64,000 bases of DNA from Geojedonia litorea (GTDB lineage Bacteria > Bacteroidota > Bacteroidia > Flavobacteriales > Flavobacteriaceae): NCBI RefSeq assembly GCF_042654525.1, contig NZ_JBHSGP010000008.1, forward strand, positions 248,001-312,000, in the 5' to 3' direction. The notes under the pieces are model-generated. The model worked only from the letters and a program-made list of their open reading frames with translations, had not been told where the DNA came from and made no database searches. The position numbers and the translations under genes were made by a program. Positions 25,040 through 33,122 of the stretch are shown here, piece after piece. Each line of letters begins with the position of its first letter. The first letter of the stretch is position 1.

Positions 25040-25243
25040 ATGAATCTTTCAAAAACTATCAGTTATTTTTTAATTGCTATTGGTGGTCTTGTGGCCGTAT
25101 ATGCACAAGCTCAAGAAGATCAAAATCAAATGATTTTAATTGGCGGTATTGTTATACTTATGATAGGCGTATATCGTGTTTCTCGAGGTATACCAAGCAA
25201 ATCAAATGAAGAGGATTCAACCGATAATAATCAAGAATCATAA
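25040..25243 (+). CDS. Small two-helix membrane protein
   Basis: 67 residues with hydrophobic segments at about 7-24 and 30-46 and a charged C-terminal tail (GIPSKSNEEDSTDNNQES). No family is recognised. The stop overlaps the start of the Smr-family gene by one base (TAATG), so the two are co-translated, which supports a real gene. Confidence 0.65.
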   Translation: MNLSKTISYFLIAIGGLVAVYAQAQEDQNQMILIGGIVILMIGVYRVSRGIPSKSNEEDSTDNNQES

Positions 25244-25797
25244 TGTTTAAAGTTGGTGACAAGGTAACGGTATTAGATGATGCTATTTCTGGTACAGTTT
25301 TAAAAATTACTGGAAATACTATTACCATGAAGTCTTCTGATGGTTTTGAATTTGAATTTGAAGCTCATGAGCTTATGCATACTAAAGATCAGAATTTTTC
25401 TTCTGCAATTTTTAGTGACCATTCACTAAATGATATTTTAAAAGAAAAGGAAGCATCAAAAAAACGTAAAACACCTACTTTAAAGCCTAAAGAGCGTACA
25501 CAGCCTACAATGGAAGTGGATCTTCATATTCACCATTTAACCAATTCCACAAAGCACATGAACAATTTTGAGATGTTGAATCTACAATTGGACACAGCCA
25601 AACGACAATTGGAATTTGCCATTAAAAAGCGTATTCAAAAAGTTGTATTTATTCATGGCGTAGGGGAAGGCGTTTTAAAGGCAGAATTGGAATCGCTTTT
25701 TGGGCGTTATGACAATGTAAAATACTATGAAGCCAACTACCAAAAATACGGACTTGGAGCCACTGAAGTTTACATTTATCAAAATGTTAGCCCCTAA
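25243..25797 (+). CDS. Smr domain protein
   Basis: A 184-residue protein. The N-terminal 50 residues form a small beta-barrel-like region (MFKVGDKVTVLDDAISGTVL). After a basic linker (KKRKTPTLKPKERTQP), residues about 90-184 are a Smr domain with VDLHIHHLT and VFIHGVGEGVLKAELE. Smr domains, the C-terminal unit of MutS2, nick branched nucleic acids or act on RNA. The domain is complete, and the rest of MutS2 is absent, as usual for these stand-alone proteins. The last four bases overlap the convergent lipoprotein gene. Confidence 0.85.
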   Translation: MFKVGDKVTVLDDAISGTVLKITGNTITMKSSDGFEFEFEAHELMHTKDQNFSSAIFSDHSLNDILKEKEASKKRKTPTLKPKERTQPTMEVDLHIHHLTNSTKHMNNFEMLNLQLDTAKRQLEFAIKKRIQKVVFIHGVGEGVLKAELESLFGRYDNVKYYEANYQKYGLGATEVYIYQNVSP

Positions 25798-26705
25798 TTA
25801 AAAATTGGTGTTGCCGTTCTGCTTTTGCTGGTTATAGAGCTGTCATTTAAAGTACCAAAATCTAGCGTTGTTATTGATATATTTGGAAAAGCTACATTTT
25901 GAATCAATATTGCAACTTGATAGGTTTGAAACACCGTATGGGTTCTATAAGCTGTTGCGGCTCTAGACGTGCTAACAGCAGGGTTTAAATAATCAGGACC
26001 TACATTTGGATCTGAAATATCGTTAACTGGGTTTAGATCTTGTGATATGTTTTCTTCATCGCGTGTTTTAATCCCATCATTGTCATCGTCGTCATCCAAA
26101 TAATCAGGGATGCCATCACCATCAGAATCTTGAGCATTACTTAAACCATTAGCAGCTGTGTAATTTACTTTTTCTGCTGATGTAGGAACATTGTCGCCAT
26201 CATCATCTTGGTCTAAATAATTTGGTATCCCATCGCCGTCAGTATCGTCATCCGTTAGATCTCCATTACCATTTATATCTTCTAAAGCTGCAGGAATACC
26301 ATCATTATCATCTTCGGTTAAAAGGGTCGTAATTGTGATGGTGCCAGATGTACTTTCAGAACTACTTTTTATATCAATGTTTGCTGGAGGCACATCATTA
26401 CAGAATAAATTACTAGTATCGGGTTCTGTTCCGTAAGTTCGATAGGTGATACGATTTGTGGTACCATTCACCGTTCTAGTGAGCGTAAGCGTATTATTTG
26501 AACCAACAGCCAAAATGTCATCAACAGTTAGGCCTTGGGCCTGTATAGATAATGATTCAGAAGGGTCAGTCTTTGTTTTATAAAATACCAATTCTCCACA
26601 AGCTTTAAACGTGTCGTCAAAATCTAGTTCAACAACAATAATGTCACCATCATCACAAGTTAAACAGGTTAAAGAGAAGCAGAGTATATATAGGATTTTT
26701 CGCAT
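25794..26705 (-). CDS. Lipoprotein with calcium-binding (thrombospondin type 3-like) repeats
   Basis: A 303-residue protein. The lipoprotein signal ends CLTC (Cys about residue 17), reached from the ATG at 26705; the frame extends further up but without a signal. Residues about 135-235 contain several DxDxDGxxD motifs (DDTDGDGIPNYLDQDDDGDN, DSDGDGIPDYLDDDDDNDGI) of the thrombospondin type 3 kind that bind calcium. It is probably a surface or outer-membrane lipoprotein. The N-terminal beta-rich domain is not recognised. Confidence 0.75.
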   Translation of the reverse strand: MRKILYILCFSLTCLTCDDGDIIVVELDFDDTFKACGELVFYKTKTDPSESLSIQAQGLTVDDILAVGSNNTLTLTRTVNGTTNRITYRTYGTEPDTSNLFCNDVPPANIDIKSSSESTSGTITITTLLTEDDNDGIPAALEDINGNGDLTDDDTDGDGIPNYLDQDDDGDNVPTSAEKVNYTAANGLSNAQDSDGDGIPDYLDDDDDNDGIKTRDEENISQDLNPVNDISDPNVGPDYLNPAVSTSRAATAYRTHTVFQTYQVAILIQNVAFPNISITTLDFGTLNDSSITSKSRTATPIFN

Positions 26706-26757
26706 CGTACAATTTTGAAACAAAAATAAGGGATTTGTGAATTTATAACGTAGCATC

Positions 26758-26787
26758 TTGAAAATAATTTTATTTACTCTATTTTTG
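26758..26787 (+). promoter_or_regulatory. Promoter TTG-N19-TATTTTTG for the cysteine desulfurase gene
   Basis: TTG at 26758-26760 and TATTTTTG at 26780-26787 are 19 bases apart. The -7 element ends 36 bases before the ATG at 26824. Confidence 0.6.
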
Positions 26788-26823
26788 AATTTTGAAATCA
26801 ACCAGTGTTGACATTAAGCCATA

Positions 26824-27972
26824 ATGAAACAAATATATTTTGATAGTGCAGCAACTACCCAACTACGTGATGAAGTCATCGATAGAATGACGGATGTTCT
26901 TCGTTTAAATTTTGGAAATGCTTCATCTACACATAATTACGGAAGATCATCTAAATCGTTAATTGAAAATTCTAGAAAAGTAATTGCATCCTATCTTAAT
27001 GTGTCACCCTCTGAAATCATCTTTACTTCTGGAGGTACCGAAGCTGACAATCTCGTCTTACGAAGTGCGGTTCGGGATTTGGGTGTGACCGAAATTATTA
27101 CCTCAAAAATTGAGCATCACGCCATTTTGCATACGGTTGATGAATTGGTAAAAGAATATGGAATTTCGGTTCAGTATGTTAATTTAGAGGCCAATGGACA
27201 AATTAATTTCACCCATTTGGAAGCCTTACTAAATCCATCTAAAAAACAACTGGTAAGCTTGATGCATATCAATAATGAGATTGGTAATAAGCTAGACATT
27301 GAAAAGGCCGCAAAATTATGCAAGGCAAACAAAGCGCTGTTTCATAGTGATACTGTGCAATCGGTAGGGCATTATAAGCTAGATTTGCAACAAATACCAA
27401 TAGATTTTTTAGCAGCCAGTGCTCATAAGTTTCATGGCCCTAAAGGTGTTGGATTTGCGTTTATTAGAAAGAATTCGGGATTACGACCATTGATTTTTGG
27501 TGGTGAACAGGAGAGAGGATATAGAGCTGGAACTGAATCTACACACAATATTGTTGGGCTTGAGGAAGCTCTTAAACTTTCATATGACAATTTGGAGGCA
27601 GAATCTACTGCTATCAAGGAATTAAAGGCGTATTTTATTCATCAGCTGAAGTCAAATATTCCTGGAGTGCATTTCAATGGAGCTTGTGAAGATTTAAACG
27701 AAAGCACCTATACTCTTTTAAATGTTTGCCTGCCCATTGCTCCTGAAAAAGCACCTCTGCTACAATTTCAGTTAGATTTAAAGGGCATTGCTTGTTCTAA
27801 AGGTAGTGCTTGTCAAAGTGGTAGCAATCAAGGGTCTCATGTGTTGTCTGAACTACTCAATAAAGAACAGTTAAATCGGCCATCTGTCAGATTTTCGTTT
27901 TGTAAAAACAATACAAAGGAAGAAGTTGATTACGTGATTGGGGTGTTAAAGGATTTTACTACCTTAAAATAA
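26824..27972 (+). CDS. Cysteine desulfurase family protein (NifS/IscS-like)
   Basis: A 382-residue PLP enzyme that mobilises sulfur from cysteine. The start YFDSAATTQLRDEVI, the TSGGTEADNLVLRSA segment (about residue 69), the Schiff-base lysine in SAHKFHGPKGVGF (about 201), and the active-site cysteine in IACSKGSACQSG (about 325) are all present. It is closest in layout to stand-alone NifS-like enzymes; no iscU or sufU partner is adjacent. Its stop is only five bases from the end of the convergent TonB receptor gene. Confidence 0.9.
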   Translation: MKQIYFDSAATTQLRDEVIDRMTDVLRLNFGNASSTHNYGRSSKSLIENSRKVIASYLNVSPSEIIFTSGGTEADNLVLRSAVRDLGVTEIITSKIEHHAILHTVDELVKEYGISVQYVNLEANGQINFTHLEALLNPSKKQLVSLMHINNEIGNKLDIEKAAKLCKANKALFHSDTVQSVGHYKLDLQQIPIDFLAASAHKFHGPKGVGFAFIRKNSGLRPLIFGGEQERGYRAGTESTHNIVGLEEALKLSYDNLEAESTAIKELKAYFIHQLKSNIPGVHFNGACEDLNESTYTLLNVCLPIAPEKAPLLQFQLDLKGIACSKGSACQSGSNQGSHVLSELLNKEQLNRPSVRFSFCKNNTKEEVDYVIGVLKDFTTLK

Positions 27973-27977
27973 GCTAT

Positions 27978-30437
27978 TTAAAATCGTGTGCTTAATCTAA
28001 GATTGAACACTCTAGGCGATAAGTAATTTGGAATGGCATACTGACGCTTGCTATATACATCACGGACCCAAGTATTGGTTATGGTGTTTTGCACATCAAA
28101 CATATTGAAGATTTCAAATCCTAAAGACAATTCTTTAAATTTACTTTTCCAACCTCGGTTATAAGTTTTGTTCTGATCAACCAAAACATAGCTAATGCCT
28201 AAATCGGCACGTTTATAGTCGCGTAGTCTATTTTGGTACTCATAAGGATCAGCATAGCTAGGAGAACCTCCCGGAACACCTGTATTATACACTAAATTCA
28301 AATACATTTTTAGGTCTGGTATTTTAGGTACATAGTCCTGAAATAGGATACCAAATTTTAGGCGTTGATCTGTTGGTCGTGCAATGTAACCTTGTTCTTC
28401 AATATTTTCTTCTGTTTTCAAATAACCAAAACTAAACCAAGATTCAGTACCAGGGACGAACTCTCCGTTCAATCGTAAATCTAAACCATAAGCATAAGCT
28501 TTGGCATTGTTTTTAGCACGATAACGAATTCTCACGTTTTCCAACGTGTAAGGATTAACGTCGGAAAGGTTTTTATAATACGCTTCTGAAACGAGCTTAA
28601 AAGGCCTATCCCACATTTTAAAACTATATTCATTGCCCAACACAATATGAACTGATTGCTGTGCTTTAACATTGGGTTGAACCACACCTGAAGAATCTCT
28701 TAATTCTCTATAAAATGGCGGCTGATAATACAATCCTCCAGCAATTCTAAAAAGCATATCTTTTTCCCAATCTGGCTTTATAGCAAACTGGGCTCTAGGA
28801 CTAAATACCGTTTGCGAACTGCTTTGGATACCATCACCATTAACACTCCAATTTTGAACTCTGACACCAGCATTGTAAAATACTTCATTATTGCCCAAAG
28901 AGGTACGCTTGCTCCATTGGGCATAGGCTTGTAACCTGTCGATAGTCACTTTGTTGGTTGCTCTTACATTTTGAAACGCCACTAATGGACCATCAAAGGC
29001 TTCATAAGGTTGATTGTTAAAGGCATCAATATGTGGTGGTCGAATTGAAAAACCAGCACTGTCGATGACTTCCCATTCAACCAAACGGTCTCTGATATCT
29101 TCGTGTGAATATTTTATGGACCATTCAATGGTGTTTTCTTCAACTTTAAAATCACCTTTGTGCTCAATGGTTGCAATAAGGGCATCTAAATCATTTCTGG
29201 CATGGTTGAGTTGCGTGCCAATTCCTTCGGTAAATTCAACCTCTCCCAAATTTTCATCCCCAATATTACTGTTGACTTCTCCTAGACGATACTGTGCGAG
29301 TATGTCAAAATATTCTTCTTCAGTGGTATGATAAGCAGATGCAATAAGTTTTAAGGTTAAATCTTCGTTTACAAAATAATTAGCTTTAAAGGCGCCAAAT
29401 TCGGTTTGGTATTGATCTTTTTCTTGTCCTTCATAAAAAACCACTAATGCCAGCGGATTTTCCAAGGTACCAAAATTGGTCTGACGATTTTGTGGTTGAA
29501 AATTGTAGCGATTCAAGGAAATATTGCCTAAAAAATTCAAATGAAATTTATCTGAAAATTTATAAGTCAAATAGGTTTGTGCATCGGCAAACACAGGTCT
29601 AACATTGGTTTCCGTTTCCAATGAATTTATAACTAAGCTATTGTCGCGATAGCGCAAACCAATGATTCCAGAGAATTTGGAATCCTTGCTAATCACTTCT
29701 GAAGCGATGCTTCCACCCAATAAACTCAAATCAGCACGAATACCAAATTTTATAGGATTTCTATAGGTGATATCAAGTACCGATGATAATTTATCTCCAT
29801 ATTTTGCCTGAAAGCCTCCGGCAGAAAATTCAACATTCTGAACTAAATCGGTATTAACAAAACTCAATCCTTCTTGTTGTCCAGAGCGGATAAGGAATGG
29901 ACGATAGACTTCTATTTCATTGACATAGACTAAATTCTCATCAAAGTTTCCGCCACGAACTGAATATTGGGTACTCAATTCATTGGAAATATTTACACCT
30001 GGAAGTGTTTTTAGGATATTTTCCACACCAGGTTGTGCGCCTTTAATAGTGCGTAACACTTCTGGTGTTATGGATGTGATACCATCAACTGATTGCCGTG
30101 TATTGGTATTGATCACTACGGTTGCAATTTGTTCGACTTCAGTTTTCATTACTGGATTAAACTCCAGTTCTTGGCCGTTTTTAAGATTGAAAGTTGCAAT
30201 TATTTTTTGAAACGAAAGGTGCGTGAATTCTACTGTAACATCAGTATTGGCTTCTATTTTAAGTTCAAAAAAACCGTTGCTGTTACTTATTGTGCCTTGA
30301 TTGCCGGCTTTGATATTGACTTCAGAAACAGGGACTTGGTTTTGGTCTAATATAACACCTTTAATAGTTGCCATTTGCGCAAAACCTATTAAGGGTAAAC
30401 ACAAAAAAGTAAAAAGTAAGGAAAAATTTAGTTTCAA
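27978..30437 (-). CDS. TonB-dependent receptor with CarboxypepD_reg-like domain
   Basis: An 819-residue outer-membrane protein. After the signal peptide (MKLNFSLLFTFLCLPLIGFA), residues about 22-105 form a carboxypeptidase-regulatory-like beta domain (IKGVILDQNQVPVSEVNIKA). A plug domain follows (TPEVLRTIKGAQPGVENILK, SVRGGNFDENLVYVNEIEVY), then a 22-strand barrel ending NLRLSTRF. The start is a TTG at 30437, eight bases after the M23 peptidase stop, so the two genes form an operon. No SusD homologue is adjacent, so it is not a typical polysaccharide-utilisation receptor; the substrate is unknown. Confidence 0.9.
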   Translation of the reverse strand: MKLNFSLLFTFLCLPLIGFAQMATIKGVILDQNQVPVSEVNIKAGNQGTISNSNGFFELKIEANTDVTVEFTHLSFQKIIATFNLKNGQELEFNPVMKTEVEQIATVVINTNTRQSVDGITSITPEVLRTIKGAQPGVENILKTLPGVNISNELSTQYSVRGGNFDENLVYVNEIEVYRPFLIRSGQQEGLSFVNTDLVQNVEFSAGGFQAKYGDKLSSVLDITYRNPIKFGIRADLSLLGGSIASEVISKDSKFSGIIGLRYRDNSLVINSLETETNVRPVFADAQTYLTYKFSDKFHLNFLGNISLNRYNFQPQNRQTNFGTLENPLALVVFYEGQEKDQYQTEFGAFKANYFVNEDLTLKLIASAYHTTEEEYFDILAQYRLGEVNSNIGDENLGEVEFTEGIGTQLNHARNDLDALIATIEHKGDFKVEENTIEWSIKYSHEDIRDRLVEWEVIDSAGFSIRPPHIDAFNNQPYEAFDGPLVAFQNVRATNKVTIDRLQAYAQWSKRTSLGNNEVFYNAGVRVQNWSVNGDGIQSSSQTVFSPRAQFAIKPDWEKDMLFRIAGGLYYQPPFYRELRDSSGVVQPNVKAQQSVHIVLGNEYSFKMWDRPFKLVSEAYYKNLSDVNPYTLENVRIRYRAKNNAKAYAYGLDLRLNGEFVPGTESWFSFGYLKTEENIEEQGYIARPTDQRLKFGILFQDYVPKIPDLKMYLNLVYNTGVPGGSPSYADPYEYQNRLRDYKRADLGISYVLVDQNKTYNRGWKSKFKELSLGFEIFNMFDVQNTITNTWVRDVYSKRQYAIPNYLSPRVFNLRLSTRF

Positions 30438-30445
30438 ACGATTTG

Positions 30446-32131
30446 TTATTTTCGGTAAAACGTTGCTTCAAATGTAGAACTATTTCCAACATTATCGGTA
30501 ACAATTAGCTTCAAATTATGCTCTGCGTTTTTAATTATGTTGTCGTCAAAATAATAAGTTAGACTATTGTCCTTATATTCATATTCCATTAAAACCCATT
30601 TACCATTGATGGTTGCCCGATAATTACTAATGCCTGATAAATCATCCGTAATTTTTATTCGCAATTGATCTAATTTGCTTATCCATTTCCCATGTTGAAA
30701 ATTTATAGGGCTTATTGAGGGTCCTTTATCATCACGTGCCAAGGCGAAAGTACCTAAGCTATTTGGTCGGGCAATAAGGGAATCTCCTTTTCGGGTGGTA
30801 TTGAGATAGCTTGGTCTCTGATAAAAACCCTGTAATTCTGCAATGAATAATTTACTCTTATCCACCTCACTATATTGACTTACATCGTAAAATAGACTTA
30901 TATTTTTTTGAAGTGGAATCACATCTTTATGTAGCTTTAATGTGTCGCTGCGTACATTGATATCTAAATAGGCATCGTCATAAAAAGTGTTGGCTGGGAT
31001 ATAAACTGAAACTTTGTCTTTTTTAAAATTCATGGGTTGGTCAGCATAGACAAAATAAGCTGGTTTTATATCGTTTGTACTAGGTGCTTGATTTACTTTT
31101 TTTCCTGTAATAGGAATAGTTACCCAAGCTTCATTGCCTTTAAAATCTTGAATACGGATTTTATAAATAGAGGATGTGCTATCTTCAATTTTTACATAAC
31201 CCTCATTTTCTACCTCCTTGAACAAGCTCAACGGATTTCCTTTTTCTTGAAATAATTTCTGAATTCGGATTTTATTAATTTTATAGATTTCATAATCTAC
31301 AAATCGGTTGATGTGCCTACTCTCGTCGAAACTAAATCGTTTAAAATCAATTTCTATACTCTTGTTGCCGTTAAAAAAGGTTTGAATGTTACTTAAACCA
31401 TTATTATTTGGAGCAAGATCTTGTTTGTCATTGCTTTCAATACCAAAGCCAATTGAGCCATAAGCAGCGATGTTTTCGGTGATATAGTTCCCGTTCTTGT
31501 CTGGAATTAGGCGTAGCTCCAATCTTTTACTTTTGTTATTTATGAATGAAGCATCATCTTTCACAAAGGCATAAACTTTAGTTACAAAAGGTGGGCGTGT
31601 ATCTTGAATATCTATTCCAAACAACATTGGGTTTATGGGACGCTCTTGATTATCACGAATTTCAAAATGTAAATGAGGCCCAGCCGAACTTCCTGTGTTT
31701 CCAGAAAGCGCGACGATTTCATCAGAAAATATTGGTAATTCATTAGGAGTTGGAAAAACTTCAACTTCGTAAGTTTCTTTTTGATATTGACACTGTTTAA
31801 TGTAGGCTTCAATTTTAGGAGAAAATTTTTTCAAGTGCCCATAAACCGATGTATAACCATTAGGATGAGTTATGTATAAAGCTTTGCCATAGCCATAATG
31901 GGAAATTTTAATTCTACTCACATAACCTTCAGCTATGCTATAAACATTCAAACCCTGACGTTGTTGCGTTTTAAGGTCTAGTCCCGAATGAAAATGATTG
32001 GAGCGCAGTTCTCCAAAGCTACCAGCAAGGACCAGTTCAATATCTAATGGTGCTCTAAAATAATCTTTTGGATACTCTATTTGCGAAAAACAGAGGCTTG
32101 AAGATAGTAGGATTAATAAGTGATATTTCAT
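30446..32131 (-). CDS. M23 family metallopeptidase (exported)
   Basis: A 561-residue protein with a signal peptide (MKYHLLILLSSSLCFSQ). The LytM/M23 domain lies at about residues 35-160, with zinc ligands in RSNHFHSGLDLK (His and Asp) and the HLHFEIRDN motif. The C-terminal 350 residues are predicted beta domains of unknown type. It probably cleaves peptidoglycan cross-links or other glycine-rich peptides. The ATG at 32131 is preferred over a TTG six bases upstream. It is co-transcribed with the TonB receptor. Confidence 0.88.
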   Translation of the reverse strand: MKYHLLILLSSSLCFSQIEYPKDYFRAPLDIELVLAGSFGELRSNHFHSGLDLKTQQRQGLNVYSIAEGYVSRIKISHYGYGKALYITHPNGYTSVYGHLKKFSPKIEAYIKQCQYQKETYEVEVFPTPNELPIFSDEIVALSGNTGSSAGPHLHFEIRDNQERPINPMLFGIDIQDTRPPFVTKVYAFVKDDASFINNKSKRLELRLIPDKNGNYITENIAAYGSIGFGIESNDKQDLAPNNNGLSNIQTFFNGNKSIEIDFKRFSFDESRHINRFVDYEIYKINKIRIQKLFQEKGNPLSLFKEVENEGYVKIEDSTSSIYKIRIQDFKGNEAWVTIPITGKKVNQAPSTNDIKPAYFVYADQPMNFKKDKVSVYIPANTFYDDAYLDINVRSDTLKLHKDVIPLQKNISLFYDVSQYSEVDKSKLFIAELQGFYQRPSYLNTTRKGDSLIARPNSLGTFALARDDKGPSISPINFQHGKWISKLDQLRIKITDDLSGISNYRATINGKWVLMEYEYKDNSLTYYFDDNIIKNAEHNLKLIVTDNVGNSSTFEATFYRK

Positions 32132-32252
32132 AGGCAAATCAATAATGCTAATGTATAAATTTGTAAATCATCTTCAAAGTATAAATACACATTGCTTTAA
32201 AAACAAAGTGTTGAGGCTATAATTAATATTTTTAAAATTTATTGCAAAACAA

Positions 32253-32283
32253 TTGTGATTTTTCATTAGGTATGTTAACTTTG
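32253..32283 (+). promoter_or_regulatory. Promoter TTG-N20-TAACTTTG for the coiled-coil/zapA operon
   Basis: TTG (32253-32255) and TAACTTTG (32276-32283) are separated by 20 bases, an excellent Bacteroidota promoter. The -7 box ends 24 bases before the ATG at 32308. Confidence 0.7.
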
Positions 32284-32307
32284 TTACATCAGTATTGAAA
32301 TTTGTAC

Positions 32308-32598
32308 ATGAGTAAAATTGAAGATGTTGTAGATTCTTTAGAGAATAAAATTAGTAAGGTATTACATAAGTTAGAGGTTTTGAAACAGACCAATACCAAG
32401 CTTTCAGAAGAATTAACATTACAACAACAAAAATATATTCAACAACAAGAGGAAATGTCTTCTTGGATTGAAAAATACGAATCGCTCAAGATTGCAAATT
32501 CATTACTTGGCAGTGATGAAAACAATAAAGAAACCAAGCTCAAAATAAACGCCTTAATCAGAGACATTGATCATTGTATAGCTCAATTATCTGAATAG
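32308..32598 (+). CDS. Small coiled-coil protein upstream of zapA
   Basis: 96 residues, nearly all predicted helix with heptad-like hydrophobic spacing (VVDSLENKISKVLHKLEVLK, LSEELTLQQQKYIQQQEEMS). The ATG at 32308 is preferred over an in-frame TTG at 32302. It is the first gene of the operon, 16 bases upstream of zapA. By position and build it could be a ZapB-like partner of ZapA at the division ring, but this is inference; I recognise no named family. Confidence 0.7.
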   Translation: MSKIEDVVDSLENKISKVLHKLEVLKQTNTKLSEELTLQQQKYIQQQEEMSSWIEKYESLKIANSLLGSDENNKETKLKINALIRDIDHCIAQLSE

Positions 32599-32614
32599 CG
32601 TAACATATAGGTTT

Positions 32615-32908
32615 ATGGCAGAACAGCTTAAAATAAAGCTTTCAATAGCTAACAGAGTATACCCTTTAACTATTGCGCCTAGTCAGGAAGAAGGGTTGCG
32701 AAAAGCAGCAAAAAAAATTGAAGCCATGATATCTCAATTTGAGCAAAATTATTCTGTAAGAGATAAGCAAGATGTATTAGCCATGTGTGCTTTGCAATTT
32801 GCCTCTCAAGTAGAACAAAGGTCAATAGATAAAGAGTATGTAAATGAAGATGTTCAAAACAGGCTTTTAGCTTTAGATGAACTTTTACATTCGCAATTGA
32901 GCTCTTAA
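32615..32908 (+). CDS. zapA: Cell division protein ZapA
   Basis: A 97-residue protein with the ZapA layout. An N-terminal beta domain (LKIKLSIANRVYPLTIAPSQ), the helix EEGLRKAAKKIEAMISQFEQ, and a C-terminal coiled coil are present. ZapA tetramers cross-link FtsZ filaments and stabilise the division ring. The position between a small coiled-coil gene and a 6S-like RNA matches the zapA-ssrS linkage seen in many bacteria. Confidence 0.85.
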   Translation: MAEQLKIKLSIANRVYPLTIAPSQEEGLRKAAKKIEAMISQFEQNYSVRDKQDVLAMCALQFASQVEQRSIDKEYVNEDVQNRLLALDELLHSQLSS

Positions 32909-32933
32909 CGTTCTTTTAAATTAAATAAGGTTA

Positions 32934-33102
32934 CTGCCTACATTAGTTATTTTTTTTGATAAACTCAACGTTAATTCTTTAAAAAGGGTGAGTTTAAGTT
33001 GTAAAATCGTGCTGCCTTGAGCAGATTTTTGATCAGCTTGTTAGCCCTAAACTTGTTTTTAAGGAGTTTATACAAAATTTGAAACTGGTGTAGGCTTTTT
33101 TT
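32934..33102 (+). ncRNA. ssrS: 6S-like RNA (candidate ssrS)
   Basis: GCCTACATTAGT (32936-32947) pairs over 12 bases (two G-U) with ACTGGTGTAGGC (33084-33095), followed directly by seven T. This closes an RNA of about 165 bases whose interior can form AAACTCA/TGAGTTT and TAAACT/AGTTTA hairpins around unpaired regions, as expected for 6S RNA, which mimics an open promoter and binds RNA polymerase. Location directly after zapA, before rny, supports the call. No clear promoter is seen, so it may be processed from the zapA transcript. Confidence 0.65.
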
Positions 33103-33122
33103 ATATATAAAACTAACTAAAC

